Assembly: GCA_963776665.1 (NCBI GenBank)
Contig: CAVZNQ010000035.1
Span: forward strand, 44,796-108,795
Length of the DNA: 64,000 nt
Direction: 5' to 3'
Source of the DNA: Roseiarcus sp963776665
GTDB lineage: Bacteria > Pseudomonadota > Alphaproteobacteria > Rhizobiales > Beijerinckiaceae
Shown: one piece after another, positions 46,808-55,632 of the stretch
Layout of the letters: the number at the start of each line of letters is the position of its first letter
Position numbering within the stretch: the stretch's first letter is position 1
Made by a program: the position numbers and the translations under genes
Notes under the pieces: generated by a model
Database searches by the model: none
What the model was told of the DNA's origin: nothing
What the model saw: the letters and a program-made list of their open reading frames with translations, nothing else

Positions 46808-47812
46808 ATGGCGAACCCGGTGGTCGTCGAGGCCACGCGCGGCGATCGGATTGAATCCGTCCATCGCGGCGCCGGCGCGGTCGTCGATGCGGATGGCGCC
46901 GTCGTCATGGTCTTTGGCGACGCCGAGCGGGCGATATATTCGCGTTCGGCGGTCAAGGCGCTGCAGGCGATGCCGCTGGTCGAAAGCGGCGCGGCCGATG
47001 GCCTGGGTTTGAGCGACAAGGAGATCGCGCTCGCCTGCGCGTCCCACTCGGGAAGCGACGACCATGTCGCGACCGCGCACGCCATGCTCGCCAAGGCCGG
47101 CCGAGACGAAGGGACGCTCGAATGCGGCGTCCACTGGCCGCTGGGCGAGGCGGAGGCGCGCGCGCTCGCCCGCTCGGGCCGAACTCCGACAGCGCTCCAC
47201 AACAATTGCTCGGGCAAACACGCCGGCTTTGTCTGCCTCTCATGCGCCATGGGCGTGGAGCCGAAGGGTTACGTCGCGCCCGATCATGCCGTGCAGCGCG
47301 AGGTCGCCGCGGCGATCGCGGCGGCGACTGGGGCGCGCCTCAGCGAGGAGATGCGCGGCGTCGACGGCTGCGCCATACCGACCTATGCCGTGCCCCTGAT
47401 CGCGCTCGCGCGGGGTTTTGCGCGGTTCGGGACCGGGGAGGGACTATCGCCGGCGCGCAAGAAAGCTGCGGCGCGCATTCGCTCGGCCGTCGCCGCTCAC
47501 CCCTCGACGGTGGCCGGAAAAGGCCGCTTCGACACTGAGGTCATGAGCCTGCTCGGCGCCGGGGTCTTCACCAAGGGGGGCGCCGAGGGGGTGTTCTGCG
47601 CTGCATTGCCCGAAGCGGGGCTCGGGCTTGCGGTGAAGGCCGACGACGGCGGCGGACGCGCGGCGCAGGTCATGATTGCGGCGCTCATCCTCCGATTCGG
47701 CCGTTTCAACGACGAGACGGCGTCGCGCCTTCAGCCCTTTGTCGCGCCGCGGCTCTTGAACTGGAACGGCGCCGAAGTCGGGGGCCTGCGCCCGGCGGGT
47801 CCATTGGCGTGA
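46808..47812 (+). CDS. Rhizobium-type L-asparaginase (AnsA/ReAV-like)
   Basis: Hydrolyses L-asparagine to aspartate and ammonia; fold unrelated to E. coli asparaginases. Seen: the SxxK pair in IYSRSAVKALQAMPLVE near residue 47, SHSGSDDHVATAHAML, NNCSGKHAGFVCLSCAMG with the cysteine-lysine pair and GVDGCAIPTYAVPL with a further cysteine; these are the catalytic or zinc-binding positions known for the Rhizobium etli enzyme. The ATG follows GAGGAG. It is divergent from the CBS/BON gene. Confidence 0.88.
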   Translation: MANPVVVEATRGDRIESVHRGAGAVVDADGAVVMVFGDAERAIYSRSAVKALQAMPLVESGAADGLGLSDKEIALACASHSGSDDHVATAHAMLAKAGRDEGTLECGVHWPLGEAEARALARSGRTPTALHNNCSGKHAGFVCLSCAMGVEPKGYVAPDHAVQREVAAAIAAATGARLSEEMRGVDGCAIPTYAVPLIALARGFARFGTGEGLSPARKKAAARIRSAVAAHPSTVAGKGRFDTEVMSLLGAGVFTKGGAEGVFCAALPEAGLGLAVKADDGGGRAAQVMIAALILRFGRFNDETASRLQPFVAPRLLNWNGAEVGGLRPAGPLA

Positions 47813-47838
47813 CGCTCGTGGGATTGAGAGAAAGGTCG

Positions 47839-48726
47839 ATGCGCCAAATCTCGACTAGAACATGGCTACGCGCGGCCTTAGCGAGCCTCGCACTCGTCTC
47901 AGCCGGAAGCCCGTCGCATGCCGCCGACCCCTGCGCCGACAAGGCGCTCGCCGTGGAGGCGCTTCACCAAGGCGACGAGTATCAGGCGGCCACGCTGTTG
48001 TTCGCGGTGGCGCGGCTTGGCTGCGAGCCGGAAGCCCGCGCGCTTCTCGATCGCGGGGCGGCCATCGACGCGAAGGATAGAGAGGGCGCAACGGCGCTTG
48101 GCCGGGCGGCGCAGGCGGGCAAGCTTGCGGTCGCCACGCTGTTGCTCGATCGGGGCGCGGCGGTCAACGCCCGCGCCGTCGACGGATCGACGCCGTTGTT
48201 CTACGCTGCCGAAGCGGACCGCGCCGCGATGATCCGGCTGCTCATCGATCGGGGCGGCGATCCCAGCATTCCGGGACGGAAGGGCATACGCCCTCTTGCC
48301 TTCGCCGCCTACAATGGTTCGGTGGATAGCGTTGGATTGCTGCTCAAGCACGGCGCCGATCCGAAGGCGCTCGACGACGACGGCAAAAGCGCAATGGTCT
48401 ATGGCGCCGGCCGCGCGTACGCGCCGGTCGTCGAGCTCCTGATCGCGGCGGGCATCGAGGTCGATCGCCGCTACGCCCATGGCCTCACCGCTCTCATGTG
48501 GGCGGCGGGGCATGATGCATCAGCGGGCGTCGACGACGTCGAGGCGACGATCCGGACGCTCATCGAGCCACGGCGCCTCAATCGACCTCAAGGACGACCG
48601 CGGCAAGACCGCGGCTATGATCGCGCACGATCTCGGGCGCGAGCGGGAGGCGGCGCTTCTCGAGCGATAGGGCGCTTCAGAGCCCGGAGAGATACTCCGC
48701 GACCGCGGCGAGCTGTTCCGGCGTGA
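47839..48726 (+). CDS. Periplasmic ankyrin-repeat protein, C-terminus frameshifted
   Basis: Exported ankyrin-repeat protein. Seen: a signal peptide with LRAALASLALVSAGSPSHA cleavage before ADPC, then at least five ankyrin repeats (ALLDRGAAIDAKDREGATAL, LLLDRGAAVNARAVDGSTPL, LLKHGADPKALDDDGKSAMV). Near 48567 the frame changes: the other frame reads HGASIDLKDDRGKTAAMIAH to a stop at 48670, a natural final repeat, so an indel is likely. It converges on the cytochrome c gene; ankyrin proteins next to periplasmic redox genes may help assembly or protection, which is inference. Confidence 0.8.
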   Translation: MRQISTRTWLRAALASLALVSAGSPSHAADPCADKALAVEALHQGDEYQAATLLFAVARLGCEPEARALLDRGAAIDAKDREGATALGRAAQAGKLAVATLLLDRGAAVNARAVDGSTPLFYAAEADRAAMIRLLIDRGGDPSIPGRKGIRPLAFAAYNGSVDSVGLLLKHGADPKALDDDGKSAMVYGAGRAYAPVVELLIAAGIEVDRRYAHGLTALMWAAGHDASAGVDDVEATIRTLIEPRRLNRPQGRPRQDRGYDRARSRARAGGGASRAIGRFRARRDTPRPRRAVPA

Positions 48727-49238
48727 CGGTGTTCATAAGATCGGACATGCCGGGATTGTTTGCGCGTGTGCGGCTGCGGAAATCCGTCATCGTCTTCGAC
48801 AAGTAGTTCTGCAATTGCCCGGCGAGGCGAGGAACGGAGGAATCGCCCTGAAACTGGTCGAGATGGCAACTCGTGCAAACGACCGAGTTGATCGCGGTCA
48901 TCGCAACCGCGGCGTCGGCCTTCGAAGCCGACGGCGCGCTTGTGTTCGGCCAGGGCTTGCCGGCGAAATATTCGGCGAGCGCCGACGCGTCCTCCTTGGT
49001 CAGACCTTGGGCGATCGGCGTCATGCTATCGTCCTTGCGCGTCCCCTTCTGGAAATCGCGGAGCTGGAGATAGAGATAGCCCGACGTTCTGACCCCAGAT
49101 GATCGGGGTCGACTTGTCCTCGGCGATCCCCTTTGGGCCATGACAGGCGTCGCAGAGCGCCGCCTTGTCCTCGATCGTGTCCGCCCAGGCGGCGGTCGCG
49201 CCGGCAAGGAGCGCGGCTGCGACAGCGAAACGCAACAT
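48677..49238 (-). pseudogene. Di-heme cytochrome c (c4/c553-like), frameshifted near 49082
   Basis: Periplasmic electron carrier. The first frame starts at 49238 with the signal peptide MLRFAVAAALLAGATAAWAD and heme site 1 CDACHG. After GPKGIAEDKSTPIIWGQNVG the frame breaks near 49082; the adjacent frame resumes with YLYLQLRDFQKGTRKDDSM and carries heme site 2 CTSCH and the methionine-ligand region down to 48679. Both CxxCH motifs survive, so about 185 residues would be restored by one indel. It is downstream of the PQQ dehydrogenase on the same strand and is the likely electron acceptor. Confidence 0.82.
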
Positions 49239-49303
49239 CCGAGTGAGTTCCCCAACGCGCTGACATCGCGCGCATTTGCGCGCCGCGTCGTCGCAAGGTC
49301 AAA

Positions 49304-49353
49304 CAAAAAAGGCCGCCGCCCCCCGGACTGCGATCCAGGGGGCGGCGGCCTTG
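49304..49353 (-). terminator. Intrinsic terminator after the PQQ dehydrogenase
   Basis: On the minus strand, a long GC-rich stem (AAGGCCGCCGCCCCC paired with GGGGGGCGGCGGCCTT) closes a loop of about 13 bases and is followed by a T6 tract (49305-49310 read as A6 on the plus strand). It lies 12 bp past the dehydrogenase stop and before the cytochrome gene, so the cytochrome may rely on read-through or its own promoter. Confidence 0.85.
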
Positions 49354-49365
49354 AGGCGCGAAGCG

Positions 49366-51105
49366 TTACTCGATCGTGAAAGCGATGATGGTGTTGCCGC
49401 GCTTCGAGTTGATCTGGGCGTTGCCGCCAGAACCGACGACGATGTACTGCTTGCCGCCGACCTCATACGAAGACGGGGGCGCATTGGCGCCCGCGCCGGT
49501 CTGGAACTGCCACAGCACCTTGCCATTGGCGGTGTCGTAGGCCTTGAACCAGCCGTTCGCTTCGCCGGTGAACAGGAGTCCACCGGCGGTGACGAGACTG
49601 CCGCCGATCATCGGTTCAGGCGTCTTGACCTGCCAGGCGATTTTCCCGGTGTTGTAGTTGACCGCGCTGACATTGCCGAAGCTCTCCTGACCCGGAATGA
49701 CCGTGAAGGCGCCGCCGAGCCATAGCTTTCCGTCCGGATAGGCGGCGCTGGCGACGGTGTAGGTCATCGGCTGATGCAGGTTGATCGCGTAGGCCATGCC
49801 GTGCGCCGGATCGGTCGAGAGCGGCGACCATTCGACGCCCCCGTTCGCGCCCGGGAACATCTTGGCGGAGTTGGGGTCGAGCGGTTTGGTTGGCGTCGGC
49901 AGCGTCCATCGATCCTGCTGTGACACCATCGGGTCCGAGAACCTGATGAGGCTGCAGTCCTTGCGATCGTGAACGTAGATATAACCGGTCTTGCCGGCGT
50001 GCATGACGGCGGGAATCATCTTGCCCGCTTTGTCCGCGGCGTTGACGAGCACCGTCGGGCTCACCGCGTCGAGGTCCCAGACGTCATGGGCGATATACTG
50101 GAAGTGGCAAACGTACTTGCCGGTGTCCAAGTCGAGCGAGACGAGCGAGTCGGTGTAGAGATTGTCGCCCGGCCGGATTGCGCCGTCGAGGTCGGGCGAG
50201 GGATTGCCGACGACGAAGTAGATGCGCTTGTTGGCGAGATCGACCGACGGATTCTGCCACACCCCGCCGCCCAGCGTCTTGTAGGGGTCGCCGTCCTTCG
50301 CCAGCGCGGCCTTTTCGGCGTCGATGTCGCGGTGCATGTCGCGACCGGTCGCGTCCTTGGTCGCCCAAACGCCGACGGAGCTCTCCGGAATAGTGTCGAA
50401 GTTCCAGATCAGTTTGCCGTCTTTGGCGTCGTAGGCCTTGACGAAGCCGCGGATGCCGTACTCGCCGCCGTTGGTGCCGATGAGGATTTTGCCGTCGACG
50501 GCGGTCGGGGCCATCGTCTCGCTGTAGCCCTTCTCGGGATCGCCGATCTGTTGCTCCCAGACGACGGAGCCGGTCTTGGCGTCGAGCGCCACGAGCTTGG
50601 CGTCGAGGGTGCCGACATAGACCTTGTCGTCATAGACGGCGACGCCGCGGTTGTTCGGGCCGCAGCAGAACGTCGTCACCGGCCCGAGCTTGGGCTTGAA
50701 ATGCCAGATCTCCGCGCCGGTCTTGGCGTCGAGGGCGTAGACGTGGCTGAAGGAGGTGGTGACGTACATGACGCCGCCCACGATGATCGGGGAGGTCTCG
50801 AGCGACTCTTTGACCTCGGTCGAGAAGATCCAGGCCGGGTGCAGATGGCCGACGTTGCCGCGGTTGATCTGCGTGTTGGGGTAGTAGCGGGTCTGCTCGT
50901 AATTGGCGTTGGTGTGGAGAAAGTTCGCCCCGTCTCTGGCGGCGTTGGTGAGCTGCTGCTGTGTGACCGGCGTGATCGCGGCGGTCCCAGCCATCGAGGC
51001 GGTCCCTCCTTTGACCTCCTGCTGCGCATACGCAGCCCCAGCCGCTACAATCCCGGTAGCGCAGATCGTTCCAAGCAATAGTGATTTCTTGACGACGTTG
51101 GTCAT
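49366..51105 (-). CDS. PQQ-dependent alcohol dehydrogenase, lanthanide-type active site
   Basis: Periplasmic eight-bladed quinoprotein oxidising an alcohol, 579 residues. Seen: signal peptide VKKSLLLGTICATGIVAAGA with AYA cleavage, the vicinal disulfide FCCGPNNRG near residue 146, the metal ligands in GGEYGIRGFV and VVGNPSPDLDG, and the catalytic block HDVWDLDAV near 343. The second aspartate (WDxD) is the extra ligand found in lanthanide-dependent XoxF/ExaF/PedH enzymes; calcium MxaF has alanine there. The ATG at 51105 follows GGGAGGGAATCG. The substrate (methanol, ethanol or other) cannot be told from sequence alone. Confidence 0.9.
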   Translation of the reverse strand: MTNVVKKSLLLGTICATGIVAAGAAYAQQEVKGGTASMAGTAAITPVTQQQLTNAARDGANFLHTNANYEQTRYYPNTQINRGNVGHLHPAWIFSTEVKESLETSPIIVGGVMYVTTSFSHVYALDAKTGAEIWHFKPKLGPVTTFCCGPNNRGVAVYDDKVYVGTLDAKLVALDAKTGSVVWEQQIGDPEKGYSETMAPTAVDGKILIGTNGGEYGIRGFVKAYDAKDGKLIWNFDTIPESSVGVWATKDATGRDMHRDIDAEKAALAKDGDPYKTLGGGVWQNPSVDLANKRIYFVVGNPSPDLDGAIRPGDNLYTDSLVSLDLDTGKYVCHFQYIAHDVWDLDAVSPTVLVNAADKAGKMIPAVMHAGKTGYIYVHDRKDCSLIRFSDPMVSQQDRWTLPTPTKPLDPNSAKMFPGANGGVEWSPLSTDPAHGMAYAINLHQPMTYTVASAAYPDGKLWLGGAFTVIPGQESFGNVSAVNYNTGKIAWQVKTPEPMIGGSLVTAGGLLFTGEANGWFKAYDTANGKVLWQFQTGAGANAPPSSYEVGGKQYIVVGSGGNAQINSKRGNTIIAFTIE

Positions 51106-51199
51106 CGATTCCCTCCCTGACTGCGACATTCTGACTTGAAGCCGGGAAGTCTGCAAGCAATCGGCCGGGAGGATTTCCTGTTTTTTTGTCAATCATTAA

Positions 51200-51214
51200 A
51201 TAGGTAATCCCTAT
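51200..51214. promoter_or_regulatory. Inverted repeat ATAGG-N5-CCTAT in a divergent promoter region
   Basis: The 228-bp gap between the PQQ dehydrogenase and acoA-type genes is AT-rich against its surroundings. It holds ATAGG-TAATC-CCTAT (51200-51214), and the word CCTATCG recurs at 51210 and 51303, the second just before the acoA-type start. These may be sites for a shared regulator; no evidence beyond the pattern. Confidence 0.3.
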
Positions 51215-51333
51215 CGCGTTTGTTAAAGACGGCGCCTCGGCTGGGATGAACGTTTGATTTTTTTGCGAGACGAAAGTTCAAGAACGCCCTAAAAGACCTA
51301 TACCTATCGGCGCGGGTTTTCGGAGGCTATCCA

Positions 51334-52368
51334 TTGACGTCCCATGCTGAGTCCGCGCGCTTCAGCGTAAACCGTCCCAAGGTCTATGACCGGTTGAGCG
51401 GTGATGATCTTGCCAGCGCGCTGACGCGGATGCACCGCATCCGCCGTTTCGAGGAAGCGGCCGAAGATTCGTATATTCGCGGCTTGAGCTACGGCACCAT
51501 GCATTTATCGATCGGGCAGGAGGCCACCGCGGTCGGCGCCTGCATGCCGCTGGGCGACGCCGATTGCATCACCTCGACCCATCGCGGCCACGGCCACTGC
51601 ATCGCCAAGGGCGCCGAGCTCAAGCCGATGTTCGCCGAGTTCCTCGGCCGCGAGAGCGGCTACTGCAAGGGACGGGGCGGCTCGATGCACATCGCCGAGC
51701 CGGCCAGGGGCAATCTCGGCGCCAATGGGATCGTCGGCGGCGGCCTGCCGATCGCGGTTGGAGCGGCGCTCAGCGCCAAGAAGCGGCGAACCGGCGCGGT
51801 CGCGCTGGCGTTCTTCGGCGACGGGGCCAACAACGAAGGCGCCTTTCACGAGGCGCTCAACCTCGCCGCCATCTGGAAGCTCCCAGCCATCTTTGTCTGC
51901 GAGAACAATCAATATGCCATGTCGATGGCGATGGCACGCGCGACCGCCGTCGCCAATGTCGCCGACCGAGCCGCCGCTTACGCGATTCCAGGCGTCATTG
52001 TCGATGGCAACGACTTCGCGGCGGTGGCCGAGGCCGCATTCGAAGCGACGGATCGCGCCCGGGCTGGTGAGGGGCCGACGCTGATCGAGGCCAAGACCTA
52101 TCGCACGCGCGGCCATTCACGTTCCGACCGCAACCGCTATCGTTCGCGCGAAGAGATAGAGGCGTGGAAGGCGCGCGATCCGATTGCGCGCTTCGAGACT
52201 GAAATCGTCGCCCTTGGCCTCATGACGGAAGTGCGGGTCGCCGCGATTGCGGCAGAAGCGGAAAGGGAAATGGCCGAAGCGGCGGCTGAGGCGAGCGCAA
52301 GCCCTTGGCCGAGGCCGGCCGACGTCATGCGCGACGTCTATTCGCCAGCCGAGAGCGCGAGTCCATGA
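51334..52368 (+). CDS. acoA: 2-oxoacid/acetoin dehydrogenase E1 alpha subunit
   Basis: ThDP-binding alpha subunit of a heterotetrameric E1, 344 residues. Seen: MHRIRRFEEAAEDSYIRG, LSIGQEATAVGACMPLGDAD, GRGGSMHIAEPARGNLGANG, the ThDP motif FFGDGANNEGAFHEALNLAA with CENNQYAMS, and KTYRTRGHSRSD (phosphorylation-loop equivalent). The TTG start at 51334 follows GGAGG. The E2 partner has a fused hydrolase, which favours acetoin over pyruvate as substrate; both are possible. Confidence 0.88.
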   Translation: MTSHAESARFSVNRPKVYDRLSGDDLASALTRMHRIRRFEEAAEDSYIRGLSYGTMHLSIGQEATAVGACMPLGDADCITSTHRGHGHCIAKGAELKPMFAEFLGRESGYCKGRGGSMHIAEPARGNLGANGIVGGGLPIAVGAALSAKKRRTGAVALAFFGDGANNEGAFHEALNLAAIWKLPAIFVCENNQYAMSMAMARATAVANVADRAAAYAIPGVIVDGNDFAAVAEAAFEATDRARAGEGPTLIEAKTYRTRGHSRSDRNRYRSREEIEAWKARDPIARFETEIVALGLMTEVRVAAIAAEAEREMAEAAAEASASPWPRPADVMRDVYSPAESASP

Positions 52369-53357
52369 GCAGTCGCGAACTCTCTTACGCCGAGGCGATC
52401 CGCGAGGCGCTCGCCATCGCGCTCGAGCGTGACGAGCGCGTCTTTCTGATGGGCGAGGACATCGGCGTCTACGGCGGCGCTTTTCAGGTGACCGGCGATC
52501 TCGTCGAACGCTTCGGCGAAGAGCGGGTCATGGATACGCCGATCTCGGAACTCGGCGGAGCGGGCGTCGCGGTCGGCGCGGCGCTGACCGGTATGAGGCC
52601 GGTCTACGAGTTCCAGTTCTCGGACTTTTCGATGCTGGCGATGGAGCAGATCGTCAATCAGGCCGCGAAACTTCGATACATGCTCGGTGGCGCGGTCAAC
52701 GTTCCGGTCGTCTTCCGCATGCCGACCGGATCGGGGCTTGGCGGGGCCGCCCAGCACAGCCAGAGCATCGAAGCCTGGTACGCCCATGTCCCGGGCCTGA
52801 AGGTCGTCGAGCCGTCGACGCCGGAAGACGTCAAGGGCATGCTGCTCGCGGCGATTAGGGACCCCGATCCGGTGATCGTGTTCGAGCATAAGCTGCTCTA
52901 CAAAATGAAAGGCGCAACGCCGGAGGGCTATTACGAGACGGCGCTCGACCGGGCGGTCGTCAGACGTGAAGGCCGCGATCTTACGATCGTCGCAGCCGCA
53001 ATCATGGTCCATCGCGCGCTTGAGGCGGCGGACATTCTGGCCAAGGAGGGGATCGAGGCCGAAGTGATCGACCTTCGATCGCTTAGGCCGATCGACAAAG
53101 GAGCGATCGTGGCCAGCGTAAAGGCCACAGGGCGGCTCCTTGCCGTTTACGAAGGCGTCAAGACGCTCGGCATCGGCGCGGAGATCTCCGCCCTTGTCGC
53201 CGAAAGCGAGGCGTTCGACTATCTCGACGCGCCGATCATGCGGCTCGGGGGCGTCGAAGCGCCGATTCCCTATAGTCCGGTCCTGGAGAGGGCGGCCGTT
53301 CCGCAAGTGGACGACATTGTCGCGGCCGCGCGGCATCTGGCGCTGACCGAGGTCTGA
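52365..53357 (+). CDS. acoB: 2-oxoacid/acetoin dehydrogenase E1 beta subunit
   Basis: Beta subunit of E1, 330 residues. Seen: LSYAEAIREALAIALERDER, LMGEDIGVYGGAFQVTGDLV, MDTPISELGGAGVAVGAALT, EFQFSDFSMLAMEQIVNQAA and EVIDLRSLRPIDKGAIVAS. The ATG overlaps the acoA stop (ATGA), so the subunits are made in equal amounts. acoC follows by 2 bp. Confidence 0.92.
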   Translation: MSSRELSYAEAIREALAIALERDERVFLMGEDIGVYGGAFQVTGDLVERFGEERVMDTPISELGGAGVAVGAALTGMRPVYEFQFSDFSMLAMEQIVNQAAKLRYMLGGAVNVPVVFRMPTGSGLGGAAQHSQSIEAWYAHVPGLKVVEPSTPEDVKGMLLAAIRDPDPVIVFEHKLLYKMKGATPEGYYETALDRAVVRREGRDLTIVAAAIMVHRALEAADILAKEGIEAEVIDLRSLRPIDKGAIVASVKATGRLLAVYEGVKTLGIGAEISALVAESEAFDYLDAPIMRLGGVEAPIPYSPVLERAAVPQVDDIVAAARHLALTEV

Positions 53358-53359
53358 AA

Positions 53360-54626
53360 ATGGCGGTCGAGATCGTCATGCCGCGCGTCGACATGGACAT
53401 GAGCTCGGGCCGGATGGGCCGCTGGCATGCGGCCGAAGGCGCGCGAGTCGTCAAGGGCGCTGCGCTGTTCGAGATCGAGACCGACAAGGCGGCGATGGAG
53501 GTCGACGCGCCGGCCTCGGGCGTCTTGAAGTTCGTCGCGGCGTCTGAGGGCGATGTGCTGCCGGTGGGGGCCTGCATCGGCTGGATCGTCGCGGAGGGCG
53601 AAACCTTCATTCCGCCGAAAGCGAAGGCTCGAGCCGCCGAGGCGCCAACAGCCGAGACCTCGCCGGATTTCGCGAGAGGGAAGAGCGAGGCCGCTCGTCC
53701 TGAGGCGGCCCTCGGCGCGCGCCCGCGCGCCACGCCCGCCGCGCGGAGGATCGCGCGCGAGCGCGGACTGCGGCTTGAGAGCGTTCGCGGCTCCGGGCCG
53801 CATGGGCGGATCCAGCGACGCGACATCGAGCGCCGGCGCGCTGCGACGCCGGGCGCGGCGAAAGTGCATCGGCTGTGGCTGCGGCGGGGCGAGGGCGCGC
53901 CGATCGTGTTCCTGCACGGCTTCGGCGCCGACCTCAACGGCTGGCGGCCGGTGCATCGTCTGCTGCCGGATGTCCGCCCGGCTCTGGCGATCGACCTGCC
54001 CGGCCATGGTTTCACGCCGCTCGGCGAGGACGCGAGCTTCGAGGCGTTGGTCGAGGCGGCGCGCGCGGCGCTTGCCGAGGAGGGGGTCGGAGCATGCGCA
54101 TCTCGTCGGCCATTCGCTCGGCGCCGCCGTCGCCGCAAGCCTCGCGCATGAGCCCGGCGTCAATGCGCTATCGCTGATGCTGATCGCGCCTGCAGGTCTC
54201 GGCGAGGAAACCAACGCAGCCTTCTTCGACGGCTTTCTGCAGGCCGACACTGAGGCAGGCCTCACGCCCTGGCTCGCTATGCTGGTCGTCGACCCCGTTG
54301 CGCTGGGCTCGGCGCTCGCCCGGACGACGTTGCGGCAACGGCAGGAACGGCCGCTGGTTGCGGAACAGCGGCGGCTGGCTCAGTCCATTCTCGCAGGCGG
54401 CCGACAAGCGTTCGACGTCCGGAGTCTTCTGGCCGCGCCGCGGGCGCCAACCAAGATCGTGTTTGGGATCGAGGATCGCATAACGCCTGCCCATCACGCG
54501 GACGGCTTGAGCGGGCTCATCGCCCAGCATCGCTTCGCCCGCGTAGGCCATATGCCGCATCTTGAGGCACGCCGTGAAGTCGCGCGGCTAATTGAGGAGC
54601 TGGTGAGGGCGGGCGGCTCCGCTTGA
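53360..54626 (+). pseudogene. acoC: Acetoin dehydrogenase E2-type protein: lipoyl domain fused to alpha/beta hydrolase, frameshifted
   Basis: The first part is a lipoyl domain (IVMPRVDMDMSSGRMGRWHA with ETDKAAMEVDAP), then a subunit-binding segment (TPAARRIARERGLRLESVRG), then an alpha/beta hydrolase (IVFLHGFGADLNGWRPV, IDLPGHGFTPLG). Near 54080-54090 the frame breaks; the next frame continues with HLVGHSLGAAVAASLA, the nucleophile elbow, through GIEDRITPAHHADGL to RVGHMPHLEARREVARLIEE with the catalytic histidine. The lipoyl-hydrolase fusion is the AcoC arrangement. The break follows a GGGGG run, so a sequencing indel is plausible. Confidence 0.82.
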
Positions 54627-55632
54627 GCGGCGCGGGCACGCGCCCCCTATGCCCGTCGGTCAGCCTTCGCGCCGTCGCCGCATCGGTCACGAGCGTCGTC
54701 GGCTTGAGCAGCTTGATCGCGCCCGCTATCGCCGCCTGCTTGTGGGCGCCGCCGGCGGCGAGCACCCGGATCGGGGCGGTGCGTACCGATTCGATGGGAA
54801 CCGACATCACCCGCTGATTGAGCGGATGGTCCAGGATCCTGCCTTCGCGATCGAAGACGTTGCACAGCAATTCGCCGACGCCTCCATATTCGCGCAACGC
54901 CTTGCGGTCCGCCTCGCCGATTAGCGCAAAGCGAGCAATCGCTGCTTCGGATCCGAGCGAGCCGACGCTGACGACCACCGCGTCGAGCGCGCGAGCGAAA
55001 TCGTACACTTCGCCGAGCCCACAGCGCTCGATGAGCGCCTCCTTCGTCGCAGCGCTGTCGACCAGCGCGGGAGCGGGAATGAGATAACAGTCGGCGTTGA
55101 AAGCGTGGGCGAAGGTGGAGGGAAACTCAGCCGGATTGTCCTGGGCGAAGCGCGTAACCCCGCCGACCAGCGAGACGACGCCGAGACCGCGGAGTGAGCG
55201 CTCACGCATATATTCGAGCGACCGGTTGAGGGTGCGTCCCCAGCCGAGGCCGATCTTCATGTTGTTGCGCAGCAGCGTCGAGACGTGCTCGCCGAGCGCC
55301 GCGCCGATGGGCGCGGTCGGGTCGGCGGTCGCCGAAGAAAGCGGCGCGACGATCGCCTCCGAGAGTCCGTAAAGCTTGCACAGCGCCGCCTCAAGGCCGC
55401 CAAGCTCCGCGTCGCCGCGCGATAGCGCGATCCGGACCTCGCCGAGCGCCTTCGCCTCGGCGAGCATTCTGACCACTGTAACCCGCCCGACGCCGAGCGC
55501 GTCGGCGATTGCGCTCTGTGTCATTTCCTCGACGAAATACATCCACGCCGCCCGCTGCCGCAGGCGCTCGCTGCGCTTGGGCGCGCGCAGGATGTCGCCA
55601 GCAGGGAGCTCGCGCGAGTCAGTCCTGTCCAA
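54517..55632 (-). CDS. SorC-family sugar-binding transcriptional regulator
   Basis: Seen: an N-terminal HTH with MTQSAIADALGVGRVTVVRM near residue 37, then a SorC effector domain with GLGWGRTLNRSLEYM, GVVSLVGGVTRFAQDNPAEF, VVVSVGSLGSEAAIARFALI and VLAAGGAHKQAAIAGAIKLL. The TTG start follows GGAGGAGA. The expected family end (LVTDAATARRL) is followed by about 45 extra residues that overlap the 3' end of acoC by 110 bp, so a late frameshift or stop loss is possible. The target operon is unknown. Confidence 0.85.
   Translation of the reverse strand: MDRTDSRELPAGDILRAPKRSERLRQRAAWMYFVEEMTQSAIADALGVGRVTVVRMLAEAKALGEVRIALSRGDAELGGLEAALCKLYGLSEAIVAPLSSATADPTAPIGAALGEHVSTLLRNNMKIGLGWGRTLNRSLEYMRERSLRGLGVVSLVGGVTRFAQDNPAEFPSTFAHAFNADCYLIPAPALVDSAATKEALIERCGLGEVYDFARALDAVVVSVGSLGSEAAIARFALIGEADRKALREYGGVGELLCNVFDREGRILDHPLNQRVMSVPIESVRTAPIRVLAAGGAHKQAAIAGAIKLLKPTTLVTDAATARRLTDGHRGRVPAPLKRSRPPSPAPQLAARLHGVPQDAAYGLRGRSDAGR

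Noticed and set aside
45919..47250. 443-residue version of the CBS/BON protein
   Set aside because: The first 200 residues are antisense to the asparaginase gene; the internal ATG at 46644 has a good ribosome site and a normal CBS start.
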